Position numbers and translations under genes: made by a program
Part shown: positions 54,301-63,359 of the stretch, piece by piece
Layout: the number at the start of each line of letters is the position of its first letter
How positions within the stretch are numbered: the stretch's first letter is position 1
Source of the DNA: Heyndrickxia sp050281185
GTDB lineage: Bacteria; Bacillota; Bacilli; Bacillales; Bacillaceae_C
Direction: 5' to 3'
Assembly: GCF_050281185.1 (NCBI RefSeq)
Contig: NZ_JBNNWS010000017.1
Coordinates: forward strand, 68,271 to 132,270
DNA: 64,000 nucleotides
Notes under the pieces: generated by a model
Databases searched by the model: none
What the model was told of the DNA's origin: nothing
The model's input: the letters and a program-made list of their open reading frames with translations, nothing else

Positions 54301-54785
54301 ATGTCAAAACTACTCAGCAATTTGGAGATGTTTCAGTAATTGATACTCCAACATTTCTTTATGGTATGATGCTTGGTGAAGAAATTGAAGTAGAAATAGA
54401 AACCGGAAAGACCCTTTTTGTCCAATTGATATCAATCGGACAGCCACGTTTAGATGGGACGAGGATTGTATATTTTGAATTAAACGGTCAGCCTCGTGAA
54501 GTTGTCATAAGAGATGAAAGTATAAAATCATCCGTAGCTAATAAAGTAAAGGCTGATCCGAAAAATGAACAACAAATTGGTGCAACGATGCCAGGAACTG
54601 TCATAAAACTGATGGTAAGTAAAGGAGATAAAGTAAATCAAGGTGACCATCTTATGATAACGGAAGCAATGAAGATGGAGACTACTGTACAAGCACCATT
54701 TTCGGGTATAATTAAAGAAATTTACGTTCGTGATGGAGAAGCTATTCAACCAAATGATTTATTAATTGAAATAGATAAGAACTAA
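51345..54785 (+). CDS. pycA: Pyruvate carboxylase
   Basis: ATG 51345 with GGGAGAGA upstream gives 1146 residues. Order: biotin carboxylase (1-450; ATP-grasp GGGGRGMR, catalytic NPRVQVEH), carboxyltransferase (about 530-830; LLTDTTFRDAHQSLLATR and a metal-binding HLHTHDTSG), the allosteric linker and biotin carrier domain at the C-terminus (biotinyl Lys in EAMKMET). It makes oxaloacetate from pyruvate to refill the TCA cycle. Located between ftsW and ctaA as in B. subtilis. Confidence 0.98.
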   Translation: MKKIEKVLVANRGEIAIRVFRACTELNIRTVAIYSKEDSGAYHRYKADEAYLVGEGKKPIDAYLDIEGIIDIAKNANVDAIHPGYGFLSENIQFAKRCVEEGITFIGPKPIHLDMFGDKVKAKEQANLVNIPVIPGSNGPVTSLEEVEEFGNHHGFPIIIKASLGGGGRGMRIVNNIKEVTEAYNRAKSEAKAAFGNDEVYVEKFIKNPKHIEVQILGDDEGNIIHLFERDCSVQRRHQKVVEVAPCVSLSIELREKICQAAVDLMKNVNYVNAGTVEFLVAENQFYFIEVNPRVQVEHTITEMITGIDIVQSQIMIAEGHSLRSDKLGIPKQEELKINGFAIQSRVTTEDPLNHFMPDTGKIMAYRTGGGFGVRLDAGNGFQGAEITPYYDSLLVKLSTWAMTFEQAASKMVRNLKEFRIRGIKTNIPFLINVVKHTQFITGEYDTSFIDTTPELFVFPPSRDRGTKMLSYIGNVTINGFPGIERKEKSLFAKSRVPKINYSEQTAPGSKQILENEGTAGLVNWIKSQEEVLLTDTTFRDAHQSLLATRVRTHDIQKIAEPTSRLISELFSLEMWGGATFDVAYRFLKEDPWERLRVLREKIPNVLFQMLFRGSNAVGYKNYPDNIIREFVQQSASAGIDVFRIFDSLNWIKGMEVAIDAVRETGRIAEAAICYTGDINDPQRIKYDIQYYKELAKELENQGAHILAIKDMAGLLKPQAAYRLISELKESINIPIHLHTHDTSGNSLYTYAKAIEAGVDIVDVALNSMAGLTSQPSLNGLYYALEGTERRPKINIGAAETLSNYWEDVRKYYNGFESGMNSPHTEVYRHEMPGGQYSNLQQQAKAVGLGDRWDEVKEMYQKVNHMFGDIVKVTPSSKVVGDMALFMVQNELTEEDVLTRGSKIDFPDSVVELFQGYLGQPVGGFPKDLQKIILKDREPITVRPGELMDDVDLSRLKETLSEEIGRMATDLDAISYALYPKVFLDYVKTTQQFGDVSVIDTPTFLYGMMLGEEIEVEIETGKTLFVQLISIGQPRLDGTRIVYFELNGQPREVVIRDESIKSSVANKVKADPKNEQQIGATMPGTVIKLMVSKGDKVNQGDHLMITEAMKMETTVQAPFSGIIKEIYVRDGEAIQPNDLLIEIDKN

Positions 54786-54902
54786 AATTTTTTGATAAAA
54801 TCGCCTGTAGGGTATGCGTGAAGCGATTTCTATATGGAGTATAACTAGCTGAACGCATACCCTACAGGACTATTTCAGAAACAATATCATTGTTTAACAA
54901 AG
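54786..54902 (-). repeat. Palindromic interspersed repeat A, copy 3 (inverted)
   Basis: The core 54804-54868 begins CCTGTAGGGTATGCGTGAAG and ends GCATACCCTACAGG, in the orientation opposite to copies 1 and 2 (the TTCAGCTAG motif appears as CTAGCTGAA). The right flank TTGTTTAACAAAG matches the inverted left outer arm of copy 2. Confidence 0.88.
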
Positions 54903-54910
54903 TCAAACAA

Positions 54911-54947
54911 AAAAACGTACAGTTCATTGTGAACTGTACGTTTTTTT
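54911..54947. terminator. Intrinsic terminator after pycA
   Basis: AACGTACAGTTC and GAACTGTACGTT form a perfect stem around ATTGT; a run of T follows on the plus strand and a run of A precedes. Confidence 0.9.
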
Positions 54948-54989
54948 AAAAGGTAAGAAAGTGTAGATTTACTAAGGGTATTAGGCATG

Positions 54990-55145
54990 AAAAGTGTCTG
55001 CTGTGTCTAGCTCCAGCGCCTATCGGATTTCTCCGTCTTCTCCCTACGTTAAGTCAACATCGACTCGTCCCTCGCCGTGTTTCCTTTATCTCAGTCGAAG
55101 CCTACGAAATCCGTACACCGATGAGCAAGGCGCTTGCGCTTTTCT
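54990..55145 (-). repeat. Intergenic repeat with AAGCGC/GGCGC ends, best copy
   Basis: On the minus strand it begins AAAAGCGCAAGCGCCTTGCT and ends AGGCGCTGGAGCTAGACACA, the ends of an element I recognise from many Bacillus intergenic regions; the interior is variable. It abuts the 3' end of ctaA. With copy 3 of repeat A and the pycA terminator it fills the 365-base gap between pycA and ctaA. Confidence 0.7.
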
Positions 55146-55150
55146 TTTCG

Positions 55151-56089
55151 TTATTTACTTTCAAATCTGTCCTTACTAATCTGAACCATATTTTTTTTAC
55201 TTCTTCCAATAAGTAATAGAAAATAGCTGAGTAGTCCGAACAGGCAAGAAATGAATAGAGCATGTGCAAGTGCTATATATAAATTAAGTCTAGTAAAAAT
55301 GATTAAAGCTCCTGCTATTACTTGCAGGCAAACTAAGATAAAGGCAATAATCCAACCTTTATATAAAACCTGCTGCTTTTTATAATGTCTTACGCTTAAA
55401 TAAGTAATATAAGCGATCCATAGAAAAATGATACCAGCGGCAAGTCGATGTCCCATTTGAACCCATTCATAAAGATTAGTAGGTAATGCTGGGGCATCAT
55501 TTAAACATAATGGCCAATCCCTGCATATTAAACTTGAATTCGTGTGACGGACAAGAGCTCCGGAATAGACGACAAGATAGCTGTATATAGTTACACCTAT
55601 CGTATGTATTTTCATACGCTTGTCTATGATAATTTTTGAAGCATCAAATTTTTGATCAACTTCAAAAATAAGTAGTGTCAACAAAAAAACAGAGGCAAAT
55701 GAAATAAGGGATATCCCAAAATGCAAAGCTAAAATAAATTTTGACTGCCCCCACATAACAGCGGCAGCACCTATTAGAGCTTGTAAAATTAAAAAGAAAA
55801 GAGATAGTAGAACTAGAAATTTTGTTTCACGTTTATGACCGATAGTTTTCCAAGACCAAATAGATAAAATCAATAATAGAAATCCAACCCCGCCTGATAC
55901 TAGACGGTGAGCAAATTCTATAAGAGTTTCTGGTGTAATAGGGCTTGGGATTAGTTGGCCATTACAAAGGGGCCATGATCTACCGCATCCCATACTTGAA
56001 CCGGTTTTTGTTACTAAGGCTCCCCCGATCAGAACGAAAAGCATTCCTAGCGTCGTTAATATAGCAAGCCATTTTAATCCTCGACGCAA
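55151..56089 (-). CDS. ctaA: Haem A synthase CtaA
   Basis: I prefer TTG 56089, with AGGTGA five bases upstream; GTG 56098 in frame is nearly inside that RBS. This gives 312 residues with eight membrane helices. The first half carries the disulphide pair motif GCGRSWPLCNG and HRLVSG; the second half has RDWPLC and GHRLAAG. These are the conserved haem-ligand histidines and Cys pairs. CtaA oxidises haem O to haem A for the caa3 and aa3 oxidases. It is divergent from ctaB as in B. subtilis. Confidence 0.96.
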   Translation of the reverse strand: MRRGLKWLAILTTLGMLFVLIGGALVTKTGSSMGCGRSWPLCNGQLIPSPITPETLIEFAHRLVSGGVGFLLLILSIWSWKTIGHKRETKFLVLLSLFFLILQALIGAAAVMWGQSKFILALHFGISLISFASVFLLTLLIFEVDQKFDASKIIIDKRMKIHTIGVTIYSYLVVYSGALVRHTNSSLICRDWPLCLNDAPALPTNLYEWVQMGHRLAAGIIFLWIAYITYLSVRHYKKQQVLYKGWIIAFILVCLQVIAGALIIFTRLNLYIALAHALFISCLFGLLSYFLLLIGRSKKNMVQISKDRFESK

Positions 56090-56726
56090 ATAATTCACCT
56101 TCTTTATATTTCTTTAAAAAGAGATCATAAGTCAAAAAAATATTATTTTACATTGAATAATAATTAAAATAAATGCTCTTAATGATACTACCTAAATTAC
56201 TGAAAAAAGACAACCGATAAAATGTTACAATTCATATACCTTTGCAATAATTGTAAATAGCTTTAAATTTTGATAGTAATATTTATGGTGCAGTGAAACA
56301 TTGTTGAAAAAAATAGCTGATTTAAAGTCGACTGACACAAATTTGACATAATTCTGTTGAAAAGGTTTCACAATAAATATTAAAGTTATGTTTTAATATG
56401 GAATTGATGGATTAAAAATGAGCTTCGTGTCTATGAATAAAGTCTATTTTTTTGAGTTTGTGGTAAACTGAAAATGTAAGCGCCTTGATTAGGCTGGAGC
56501 AAAATGTTCTCCCGGCAATGAAGTATGCTTTTTGACCTTCCTAGCGGGTATATAGACCACGTGGTACTAGTGCGAGACAAAAAATGACATATATTATAAA
56601 ACATCATACATAATTTTAGTAAAAGTGAACAATTAACGAAAATTTGTTGAAATATAGAAATACGGCTGAAGATGTTTTATAGTAATATTATATATGTTGT
56701 TTATTGAAAGTGAGGGGGGGTAACAA
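56090..56726. other. Divergent ctaA-ctaB regulatory region
   Basis: The 637 bases contain back-to-back promoters of the haem and oxidase genes. TTGACA (56343) and TTGAAA (56357) are candidate -35 boxes, without a convincing -10. A degenerate AAGCGC-type repeat lies at 56473-56580. In B. subtilis this interval binds ResD; I could not pick out ResD sites by eye. Confidence 0.5.
56473..56580. repeat. Degenerate AAGCGC-type intergenic repeat
   Basis: It begins GTAAGCGCCTTGATTAGGCT and includes GGAGCAAAATGTTC and GCTTTTTGACCTTCCTAGC; the latter is close to the middle of the copy at 41021-41100. Confidence 0.5.
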
Positions 56727-57638
56727 ATGTCAAATAGTCGAGCAATCGATATGGAAAACACAAGTATTCCAGAAACAACTGCACTTAAGGATTTTTTATC
56801 TTTAATAAAAATTGGAATTGTTAATTCTAATTTAATTACTACATTTACAGGTATGTGGCTGGCATTAGTATTTACTCAGCAACATTTTCTACAATCGCTA
56901 GATATTGTTATTCTTGGATTACTAGGCTCAGCATTAATAATTGCTGGCTCCTGTAGTATTAATAACTTTATTGATCGAGATATTGATCCTATAATGAGCC
57001 GAACAAAGTCTAGACCTACTGTTACAGGAAAAATGAGCGGTGCAAAAGTACTGACCATTGGATTTTCCTTCATTACACTAGGAACTATTCTATTATTTAT
57101 GACTTCGGTGACTGCAGGGATTCTAGGAATCATAGGTATTTTTAGCTATGTAGTTTTATATTCAATGTGGTCTAAGCGATTATATGTAAGCAATACGATT
57201 ATTGGCAGTATCTCTGGAGCAGTTCCGCCATTAATCGGATGGGCAGCAGTAGATCCAAACTTAGATACTATGGCTTGGATACTTTTCTTAATGATGTTTA
57301 TATGGCAGCCTCCGCATTTCTATGCATTAGCAATGAAGCGCTGTGAGGAATACAGAGCCGCAAACATTCCAATGCTACCAGTTGTAAAAGGATTTGAGGT
57401 AACGAAACGTCATATCGTTTTTTGGGTAGCATGTTTATTACCATTACCATTTTTCCTTATGCCTTTAGGTATGACATTTGTCATTTTAGCTACAGCATTT
57501 AATATTGGTTGGCTAGTATTGGGGCTAGCTGGATTTAAGATGAAAGATGATTTAAAGTGGGCAAGATTAATGTTTGTCTATTCTTTAAATTACTTAACTA
57601 TTTTGTTTGTAGCCATGGTAATTGTAACTGTAATATAA
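56727..57638 (+). CDS. ctaB: Protohaem IX farnesyltransferase (haem O synthase)
   Basis: This 303-residue UbiA-superfamily enzyme has about nine helices with the Mg-diphosphate motif NNFIDRDIDPIMSRTKSRP and a second Asp-rich region (WAAVDPNLD). It attaches farnesyl to haem B. RBS GGGGGG precedes ATG 56727. It opens the ctaBCDEFG operon. Confidence 0.97.
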   Translation: MSNSRAIDMENTSIPETTALKDFLSLIKIGIVNSNLITTFTGMWLALVFTQQHFLQSLDIVILGLLGSALIIAGSCSINNFIDRDIDPIMSRTKSRPTVTGKMSGAKVLTIGFSFITLGTILLFMTSVTAGILGIIGIFSYVVLYSMWSKRLYVSNTIIGSISGAVPPLIGWAAVDPNLDTMAWILFLMMFIWQPPHFYALAMKRCEEYRAANIPMLPVVKGFEVTKRHIVFWVACLLPLPFFLMPLGMTFVILATAFNIGWLVLGLAGFKMKDDLKWARLMFVYSLNYLTILFVAMVIVTVI

Positions 57639-57731
57639 CTTTGGGAATTCTTTCTTTTTTTAAGAAATCCATATAAATAACAGTCCTTGTTACTTAGAAG
57701 ACATAAAATGAAAGTGGGGTTTGATTAAGTT

Positions 57732-58802
57732 ATGAAACAATGGCTGAAAAAATGGCGTCTTGTCTCAGTTCTTGCTGTATTGACGCTTGCTCTTTCCGGC
57801 TGTGGTGAGCCATTCTTATCGGCATTAAAGCCAGCTGGTGAAGTTGCCAGGAAGCAATATCACTTAATGCTTTTGAGTGTATTTATTATGGTACTTGTAA
57901 TTGCTATTGTAGTAATTATTTTCGTAATAGCCATTATTCGTTTCCGACGCACAAAAGCAAAGGAAAACATGATACCAAAACAAGTGGAAGGAAATCATGT
58001 TCTTGAAATTATTTGGACAGTTATTCCGATTATTTTATTAGTAGTGTTAGCAGTTCCTGTTGTTGCAGCGACATTTAACTTTGGTGATACTGCAGCAATG
58101 GAGAAAAAGGACAAAGATGGCAAGCCGAAAGAACTTGTTATCAATGTACGTTCCAACCTTTATTGGTGGGAATTTGAATATCCGGGATTAGGAATCGTTA
58201 CTAGTCAGGATCTTGTTGTACCAACTGACAAAAAAGTATATTTTTCATTAAAATCAAATGATGTAAAGCACTCATTCTGGATTCCTGCTATAGGAGGAAA
58301 ACTTGACACGAATGTTGATAATATCAATAAATTCTGGCTTGAATTTGATAGTGATAAAGCACAAGAAGCTGGAAATGTTTTTTATGGGAAGTGTGCTGAG
58401 CTGTGCGGACCTTCACATGCTTTAATGGATTTTAAAGTTAAAACAATGTCACAAGCTGATTTTGATAAATGGGTTGCTGATATGCAAAAGGTGAAAGATC
58501 CTGTTCAGCCTACAACTGCTTCGGCACAGCAGGGACAAAAAGTCTTTGAAAAGAACTGCATTAGTTGTCATGCGATTACAACAGATAATGAAAAACCTCA
58601 AATAGCACCAAACTTAACTACGTTTGGTGAACGTGAACGTATAGCAGGCATCTTAGATCACAATAAAGAAAATCTTAAAAAATGGATTAAAGATCCGGAA
58701 GCTTATAAACCAGGAAATAAAATGCGTTCATTTAAAAACTTATCAGATCAAGATTTAGACGCATTAGCTGACTATTTAATGGGTTTAAAAGTGCAACAAT
58801 AA
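57732..58802 (+). CDS. ctaC: Cytochrome caa3 oxidase subunit II with cytochrome c domain
   Basis: This 356-residue lipoprotein has signal peptide and lipobox LSGC (Cys about 25), two membrane helices (about 45-68 and 90-112), the CuA domain with CAELCGPSHALM, and a C-terminal cytochrome c domain with CISCH and a distal Met (NKMRSF). It accepts electrons from cytochrome c and passes them to subunit I. RBS GTGGGG precedes ATG 57732. Confidence 0.98.
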   Translation: MKQWLKKWRLVSVLAVLTLALSGCGEPFLSALKPAGEVARKQYHLMLLSVFIMVLVIAIVVIIFVIAIIRFRRTKAKENMIPKQVEGNHVLEIIWTVIPIILLVVLAVPVVAATFNFGDTAAMEKKDKDGKPKELVINVRSNLYWWEFEYPGLGIVTSQDLVVPTDKKVYFSLKSNDVKHSFWIPAIGGKLDTNVDNINKFWLEFDSDKAQEAGNVFYGKCAELCGPSHALMDFKVKTMSQADFDKWVADMQKVKDPVQPTTASAQQGQKVFEKNCISCHAITTDNEKPQIAPNLTTFGERERIAGILDHNKENLKKWIKDPEAYKPGNKMRSFKNLSDQDLDALADYLMGLKVQQ

Positions 58803-58835
58803 TTGGTTATTAAGGCGTAAAAGGGAGGTTTAACT

Positions 58836-60713
58836 GTGAGTAGTAAAGCTCAGAAAAAAGGCTTTGGTGCTACCATTTGGGACTATTTAACAACAGTAGA
58901 CCATAAAAAGATTGCAATTCTTTATTTAATTGCAGGGGGATTGTTCTTTTTAATCGGTGGTATTGAAGCAATGATCATTCGTATTCAGCTTGCAGTACCT
59001 GACAGTAACTTTGTTAGTGCAGGTCTTTACAACGAGGTTCTTACCATGCACGGTACGACCATGATATTCTTAGCGGCAATGCCACTCGTTTTTGCTTTCA
59101 TGAATGCGGTTATGCCGTTACAAATTGGAGCACGCGATGTAGCGTTTCCGTTTATTAACTCTTTAGGATTTTGGTTATTTTTCTTTGGGGGACTATTCTT
59201 AAACCTATCATGGTTTTTTGGAGGCGCTCCAGATGCAGGGTGGACTTCTTATGCTTCATTATCACTTGAATCACCAGGACATGGAGTAGATTTCTATGCA
59301 CTAGGTTTACAGATTTCCGGTTTCGGTACGTTAATGGGTGGTATCAACTTCCTTGTTACAATCATCAATATGCGTGCTCCTGGTATGACATATATGCGTA
59401 TGCCGATGTTCACTTGGACAACATTTGTTACATCTGCATTAATATTGTTTGCATTCCCGCCACTTACTGTCGGTATGTTCATGCTAACATTTGACCGTAT
59501 GTTCGGTGCACAATTCTTTGATGTTTCCGGCGGTGGTAATACAATTATTTGGGAACATTTATTCTGGATCTTCGGACATCCAGAAGTATATATCTTGATT
59601 TTGCCAGCTTTCGGTATTTTCTCGGAAATCTTTGCTGTATTCTCAAGAAAAAGATTATTTGGTTATTCATCAATGGTATTTGCAACAGTCTTGATCGGTT
59701 TCCTAGGATTCATGGTTTGGGCTCACCATATGTTTACAGTAGGTTTAGGTGAAATAGCTAATGCGATCTTTGCGGTTGCAACAATGACAATCGCTATTCC
59801 AACAGGGATGAAAATCTTTAACTGGCTGTTAACGATGTGGGGCGGAAATATTAAATTTACAACCCCAATGCTATGGGCTGCTGCTTTTATTCCATCATTC
59901 TTAATGGGTGGGGTAACAGGTGTTATGCTTGCAGCTGCACCAGCAGACTATCAATATCATGATACTTATTTCGTAGTTGCTCACTTCCACTATGTAATTG
60001 TTGGTGGGGTAGTGTTCGCACTTATTGCGGGAACTCAGTTCTACTGGCCAAAAATGTTTGGTACGATGCTAAATGAAACACTAGGAAAGATCACTTTCTG
60101 GACATTCCTAATTGGTTTCCATTTAACATTCTTTATTCAGCATTTCTTAGGATTAATGGGTATGCCTCGTCGTATTTGGAAATTCCTTCCTAACCAAGGT
60201 TTGGATACAGGTAACCTAGTCAGCTCGATTGGTGCTGCATTTATGGCGTTTGGCGTTATCGTTATGTTAATTAATATTGTCGTAACATCCGTGAGAAATA
60301 AAAAAGTTGGAAACGATCCTTGGGGAGATGGACGTACACTTGAATGGGCAATTCCTTCACCACCACCATTTTATAACTTTAAGCAGCTTCCTTTAGTTCG
60401 TGGAATCGATACTTGGTGGATTGAAAAAATGGAAGGTAAAAAAGAATTAACGCCTGCTGAACCACTTGGTGATATACATATGCCGAATGGATCAATCTTA
60501 CCTGTGTTTATCTCATTTGGATTATTCGTTGCAGCGTTTGGTGCAATGTATCATGGAGATGAAGGGAATACTTGGGGTGTTCCAGTATTAATTATTGGAT
60601 TAGCCATTGCCTTAGGATCAATGCTAATACGTTCCCTAAAAGATGACCACGGTTTCCATATTCATAAAGAGGAATTAATTGAAGATGATAATAATAAGGG
60701 GGTTAAGGCGTAA
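58836..60713 (+). CDS. ctaD: Cytochrome caa3 oxidase subunit I
   Basis: GTG 58836 with GGGAGG upstream gives 625 residues, with 14 helices expected for this long form. Haem a and a3-CuB ligands are seen in MHGTTMIFL, WIFGHPEVYIL and VAHFHYVIVGG; K- and D-pathway segments are in place. It is the catalytic proton-pumping subunit. The stop codon abuts the ctaE start. Confidence 0.98.
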   Translation: MSSKAQKKGFGATIWDYLTTVDHKKIAILYLIAGGLFFLIGGIEAMIIRIQLAVPDSNFVSAGLYNEVLTMHGTTMIFLAAMPLVFAFMNAVMPLQIGARDVAFPFINSLGFWLFFFGGLFLNLSWFFGGAPDAGWTSYASLSLESPGHGVDFYALGLQISGFGTLMGGINFLVTIINMRAPGMTYMRMPMFTWTTFVTSALILFAFPPLTVGMFMLTFDRMFGAQFFDVSGGGNTIIWEHLFWIFGHPEVYILILPAFGIFSEIFAVFSRKRLFGYSSMVFATVLIGFLGFMVWAHHMFTVGLGEIANAIFAVATMTIAIPTGMKIFNWLLTMWGGNIKFTTPMLWAAAFIPSFLMGGVTGVMLAAAPADYQYHDTYFVVAHFHYVIVGGVVFALIAGTQFYWPKMFGTMLNETLGKITFWTFLIGFHLTFFIQHFLGLMGMPRRIWKFLPNQGLDTGNLVSSIGAAFMAFGVIVMLINIVVTSVRNKKVGNDPWGDGRTLEWAIPSPPPFYNFKQLPLVRGIDTWWIEKMEGKKELTPAEPLGDIHMPNGSILPVFISFGLFVAAFGAMYHGDEGNTWGVPVLIIGLAIALGSMLIRSLKDDHGFHIHKEELIEDDNNKGVKA

Positions 60714-61343
60714 ATGCATGTTGAAGAAAAGTTCACTCCAAAAACATGGCCTGAAGCACCTGAAAAAGCAACCCTCGAAGGGAAAAATAAATTTTTAGGT
60801 TTCTGGTTATTTTTAGGCGGCGAAACAGTATTGTTTGCTTCCTTGTTTGCAACCTACATTGCCTTGAAGGATAAAGTTCCAGATCCTTCAATGGCACATG
60901 CAAAACAGCTTTTCGAATTACCATTATCATTTATTGCAACAATGTTGCTATTAACTAGTTCAATTACTAGCGTATATGCAATGTATCATATGAAAAACTA
61001 TAGCTTTAAAAAGATGCAAGCTTGGTTGTTAGTTACCGTTTTATTAGGTGCTGCATTCCTTGGACTAGAGATTTATGAATTTAATCATTATGTACATGAA
61101 TTCCATCATACATTTACAAGTAGCGCATTTGGTTCTGCTTTCTATACTTTAGTTGGATTCCATGGTGCTCACGTTGCTTTCGGTTTGTGTTGGATATTGT
61201 CACTAATGATTCGTAATGCAGGTCGTGGTTTGAGCCTCTACAACGCTCCAAAGTTCTATGTAGCAAGTTTATATTGGCACTTTATTGACGTTGTATGGGT
61301 ATTCATTTTCACAGTCGTATACTTAATGGGAATGGTGGGATAA
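60714..61343 (+). CDS. ctaE: Cytochrome caa3 oxidase subunit III
   Basis: This 209-residue protein has five helices, with FWLFLGGETVLFASLFATYIAL near the N-terminus and GFHGAHVAFGLCW and YWHFIDVVWVFIFTVVYL in the C-terminal half. It is the short, five-helix bacterial subunit III. Its start follows the ctaD stop directly, so it is probably coupled. Confidence 0.97.
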   Translation: MHVEEKFTPKTWPEAPEKATLEGKNKFLGFWLFLGGETVLFASLFATYIALKDKVPDPSMAHAKQLFELPLSFIATMLLLTSSITSVYAMYHMKNYSFKKMQAWLLVTVLLGAAFLGLEIYEFNHYVHEFHHTFTSSAFGSAFYTLVGFHGAHVAFGLCWILSLMIRNAGRGLSLYNAPKFYVASLYWHFIDVVWVFIFTVVYLMGMVG

Positions 61344-61347
61344 GAAT

Positions 61348-61680
61348 ATGACGAATGAACATTCAAGTTCTAGTAATCCAAGAGTAGACTATGAATATCG
61401 CCGAAGAAAAAGTGCAGAGGAAATGAAGTATCAGGTAGTATCATTTGCATTAATGATTTTGTTAACACTTATTGCATTTGGTGCGGTATATGCCGATTTT
61501 TCAAAATGGTTTACAATTCCGTTTATTCTTTTATTAGCGGTAGTACAAGTAATATTTCAACTATATTACTTTATGCATATGAGCCATAAAGGACATGAAG
61601 CACCACAACTCTTCATGTACTCTGGAGCTTTTGTTGCATTTCTTACATTGCTTACATTTTTCACAATTATTTGGTGGTAA
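61348..61680 (+). CDS. ctaF: Cytochrome caa3 oxidase subunit IV
   Basis: This 110-residue protein has three helices (about 28-48, 52-74, 84-108) and the family motif LYYFMHMSHKGHE. It completes the oxidase complex; four bases separate it from ctaE. Confidence 0.96.
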   Translation: MTNEHSSSSNPRVDYEYRRRKSAEEMKYQVVSFALMILLTLIAFGAVYADFSKWFTIPFILLLAVVQVIFQLYYFMHMSHKGHEAPQLFMYSGAFVAFLTLLTFFTIIWW

Positions 61681-61682
61681 TA

Positions 61683-61716
61683 TAAAAATCCAGTCGAGAG
61701 ACTGGATTTTTTTTGA
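61683..61716 (+). terminator. Intrinsic terminator after ctaF
   Basis: AAATCCAGTC and GACTGGATTT pair around GAGA and a T-run follows. It would separate ctaG from ctaB-F or act as an attenuator. Confidence 0.9.
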
Positions 61717-61874
61717 AAATAAAAACTGTCATTAACTTGTCATGAGGCATGATTGAAGATTCGTTTTTACAAAAGTATAATGAAAGTGGAGGATTTCACA
61801 ATACATGTACGATATATCAAACAAGGCTTAAAGTTTGATATTAATTCCGTTTGAGAGAAAATGAGGTGGAGAAA

Positions 61875-62786
61875 ATGCCTTTAAGTATATTTGGTTTCAG
61901 GGCATTATGGAGTCCGTTTTTTGTCATTACAATATTGTTCATGACAGTTTTATATTTTTTAATTACGACGAAATGGCGAAAAGATTTTAAAAATAGTGAA
62001 CCATTAACTCGAAAACAAGCAATTTATTTTATTATTTCGATGATTTTACTTTATGTAGTGAAAGGTTCTCCAATTGATTTGTTAGCCCACATTATGTTTA
62101 CTTATCACATGGTTCAAATGTCAATCTTATTAATTATTATTGCACCATTATTGATGTTAAGTATACCTAATTGGCTTTGGGAAGCTTTTTTAAAACTGCC
62201 AGTAATAAAAAATGTATTTGGCTTTTTCACGAAACCAGTACTTTCAGTTATTCTTTTTAATGTCTTTTTTTCGTTTTACCATTTACCCTTTATTTTTGAC
62301 AAAATTAAAATGAGTGAACTAGCACATGGAACATATACACTAGCACTATTTATTCTAGCTATCTTTATGTGGTGGCCATTGCTTAACTCACTTCCAAATC
62401 ATAAGCAATTAAGTGGACTAAAGCGAGTGGCTTACTTATTTGCAAGTGCATTATTGCTTACCCCTGCTTGTGGAATATTAATTTTCGCTGGAAAGCCTTT
62501 ATATGAGACTTATTCAAATGGTACCTTATGGTTACAAGCAATGACTTTATGTGTTCCATCAGACACATTATCCAGTTTGAATTTAAGTGGACCTGAGTTA
62601 TTTTCAAAATTACCTGTCCTAGAGGATCAACAATTAGGAGCAATCATTATGAAGCTAGTTCAAGAAGTTGTTTATGGTTTTGTTCTTGCTAGAATATTCT
62701 TCCTATGGTTTAAAAAAGATCAACAAGAAGCTGAAGAATTTACAGAAAAGGCAATGCTCACTCAAAATCCACAACCTACAAAGTAA
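61875..62786 (+). CDS. ctaG: CtaG, copper/assembly factor of caa3 oxidase
   Basis: ATG 61875 with GAGGTGGA upstream gives 303 residues; the frame extends to 61851. The protein has about seven helices and matches the caa3_CtaG family (AHIMFTYHMVQMSILLIIIAPLLMLSIP and VFFSFYHLPF). It is needed for active caa3 oxidase in B. subtilis and is unrelated to the CuB chaperone Cox11, which shares the name. Confidence 0.93.
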   Translation: MPLSIFGFRALWSPFFVITILFMTVLYFLITTKWRKDFKNSEPLTRKQAIYFIISMILLYVVKGSPIDLLAHIMFTYHMVQMSILLIIIAPLLMLSIPNWLWEAFLKLPVIKNVFGFFTKPVLSVILFNVFFSFYHLPFIFDKIKMSELAHGTYTLALFILAIFMWWPLLNSLPNHKQLSGLKRVAYLFASALLLTPACGILIFAGKPLYETYSNGTLWLQAMTLCVPSDTLSSLNLSGPELFSKLPVLEDQQLGAIIMKLVQEVVYGFVLARIFFLWFKKDQQEAEEFTEKAMLTQNPQPTK

Positions 62787-62846
62787 AACAAGGTAGAGCA
62801 GGCTGCTCTAACTTTAAAAATTCATGAACATTTGAGAGGAGAAAAC

Positions 62847-63308
62847 ATGACATTACCTATCTTACCTACAATTAGTACTTCATGTATTGTAATTAGTGCG
62901 ATATTTGTTGCAATAGGCTGGAATTTAATAAGGCAGAAAAAGATTGATCAGCATCAAAAAATAATGACTATAGCTGCTATTTTTGCTATTATATTTTTCA
63001 TTATTTATGCTTCAAGGACGATCTTTATCGGTAATACTTCGTTTGGTGGTCCTGATAGTTTGAAAATATATTACACGATATTTTTAATTTTCCATATTAC
63101 ACTTGCAACGGTAGGAGCAGTATTAGGAATTATGTCTTTATGGAGCGGATATAAAGACCGTATATCATTCCACCGTAAACTGGGGCCAATTACGAGTATC
63201 GTTTGGTTTTTTACGGCGATAACAGGGGTAATTGTATACTTACTTCTTTACGTGTTTTATCATGGAGGAGAAACAACATCTGTTATCAAGGCAATTTTGG
63301 GAATATAA
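62847..63308 (+). CDS. ctaM: DUF420 membrane protein (CtaM/YozB-like)
   Basis: ATG 62847 with AGAGGAG upstream gives 153 residues with four membrane helices and conserved His (QKIDQHQKIM, ILIFHITLAT, FHRKLGP). DUF420 proteins (YozB, CtaM) are needed to build active haem-copper oxidases, probably through copper delivery. Its position after ctaG supports that. In B. subtilis yozB is elsewhere, so the linkage here is informative. Confidence 0.88.
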   Translation: MTLPILPTISTSCIVISAIFVAIGWNLIRQKKIDQHQKIMTIAAIFAIIFFIIYASRTIFIGNTSFGGPDSLKIYYTIFLIFHITLATVGAVLGIMSLWSGYKDRISFHRKLGPITSIVWFFTAITGVIVYLLLYVFYHGGETTSVIKAILGI

Positions 63309-63355
63309 AAAATAAAAACAGTGTAGATTAAGGTCTACACTGTTTTTATTTTTAT
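63309..63355. terminator. Bidirectional terminator between ctaM and ylbA
   Basis: AAAAACAGTGTAGA and TCTACACTGTTTTT form a strong stem flanked by A and T runs; it serves the convergent genes. Confidence 0.92.
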
Positions 63356-63359
63356 ATTA

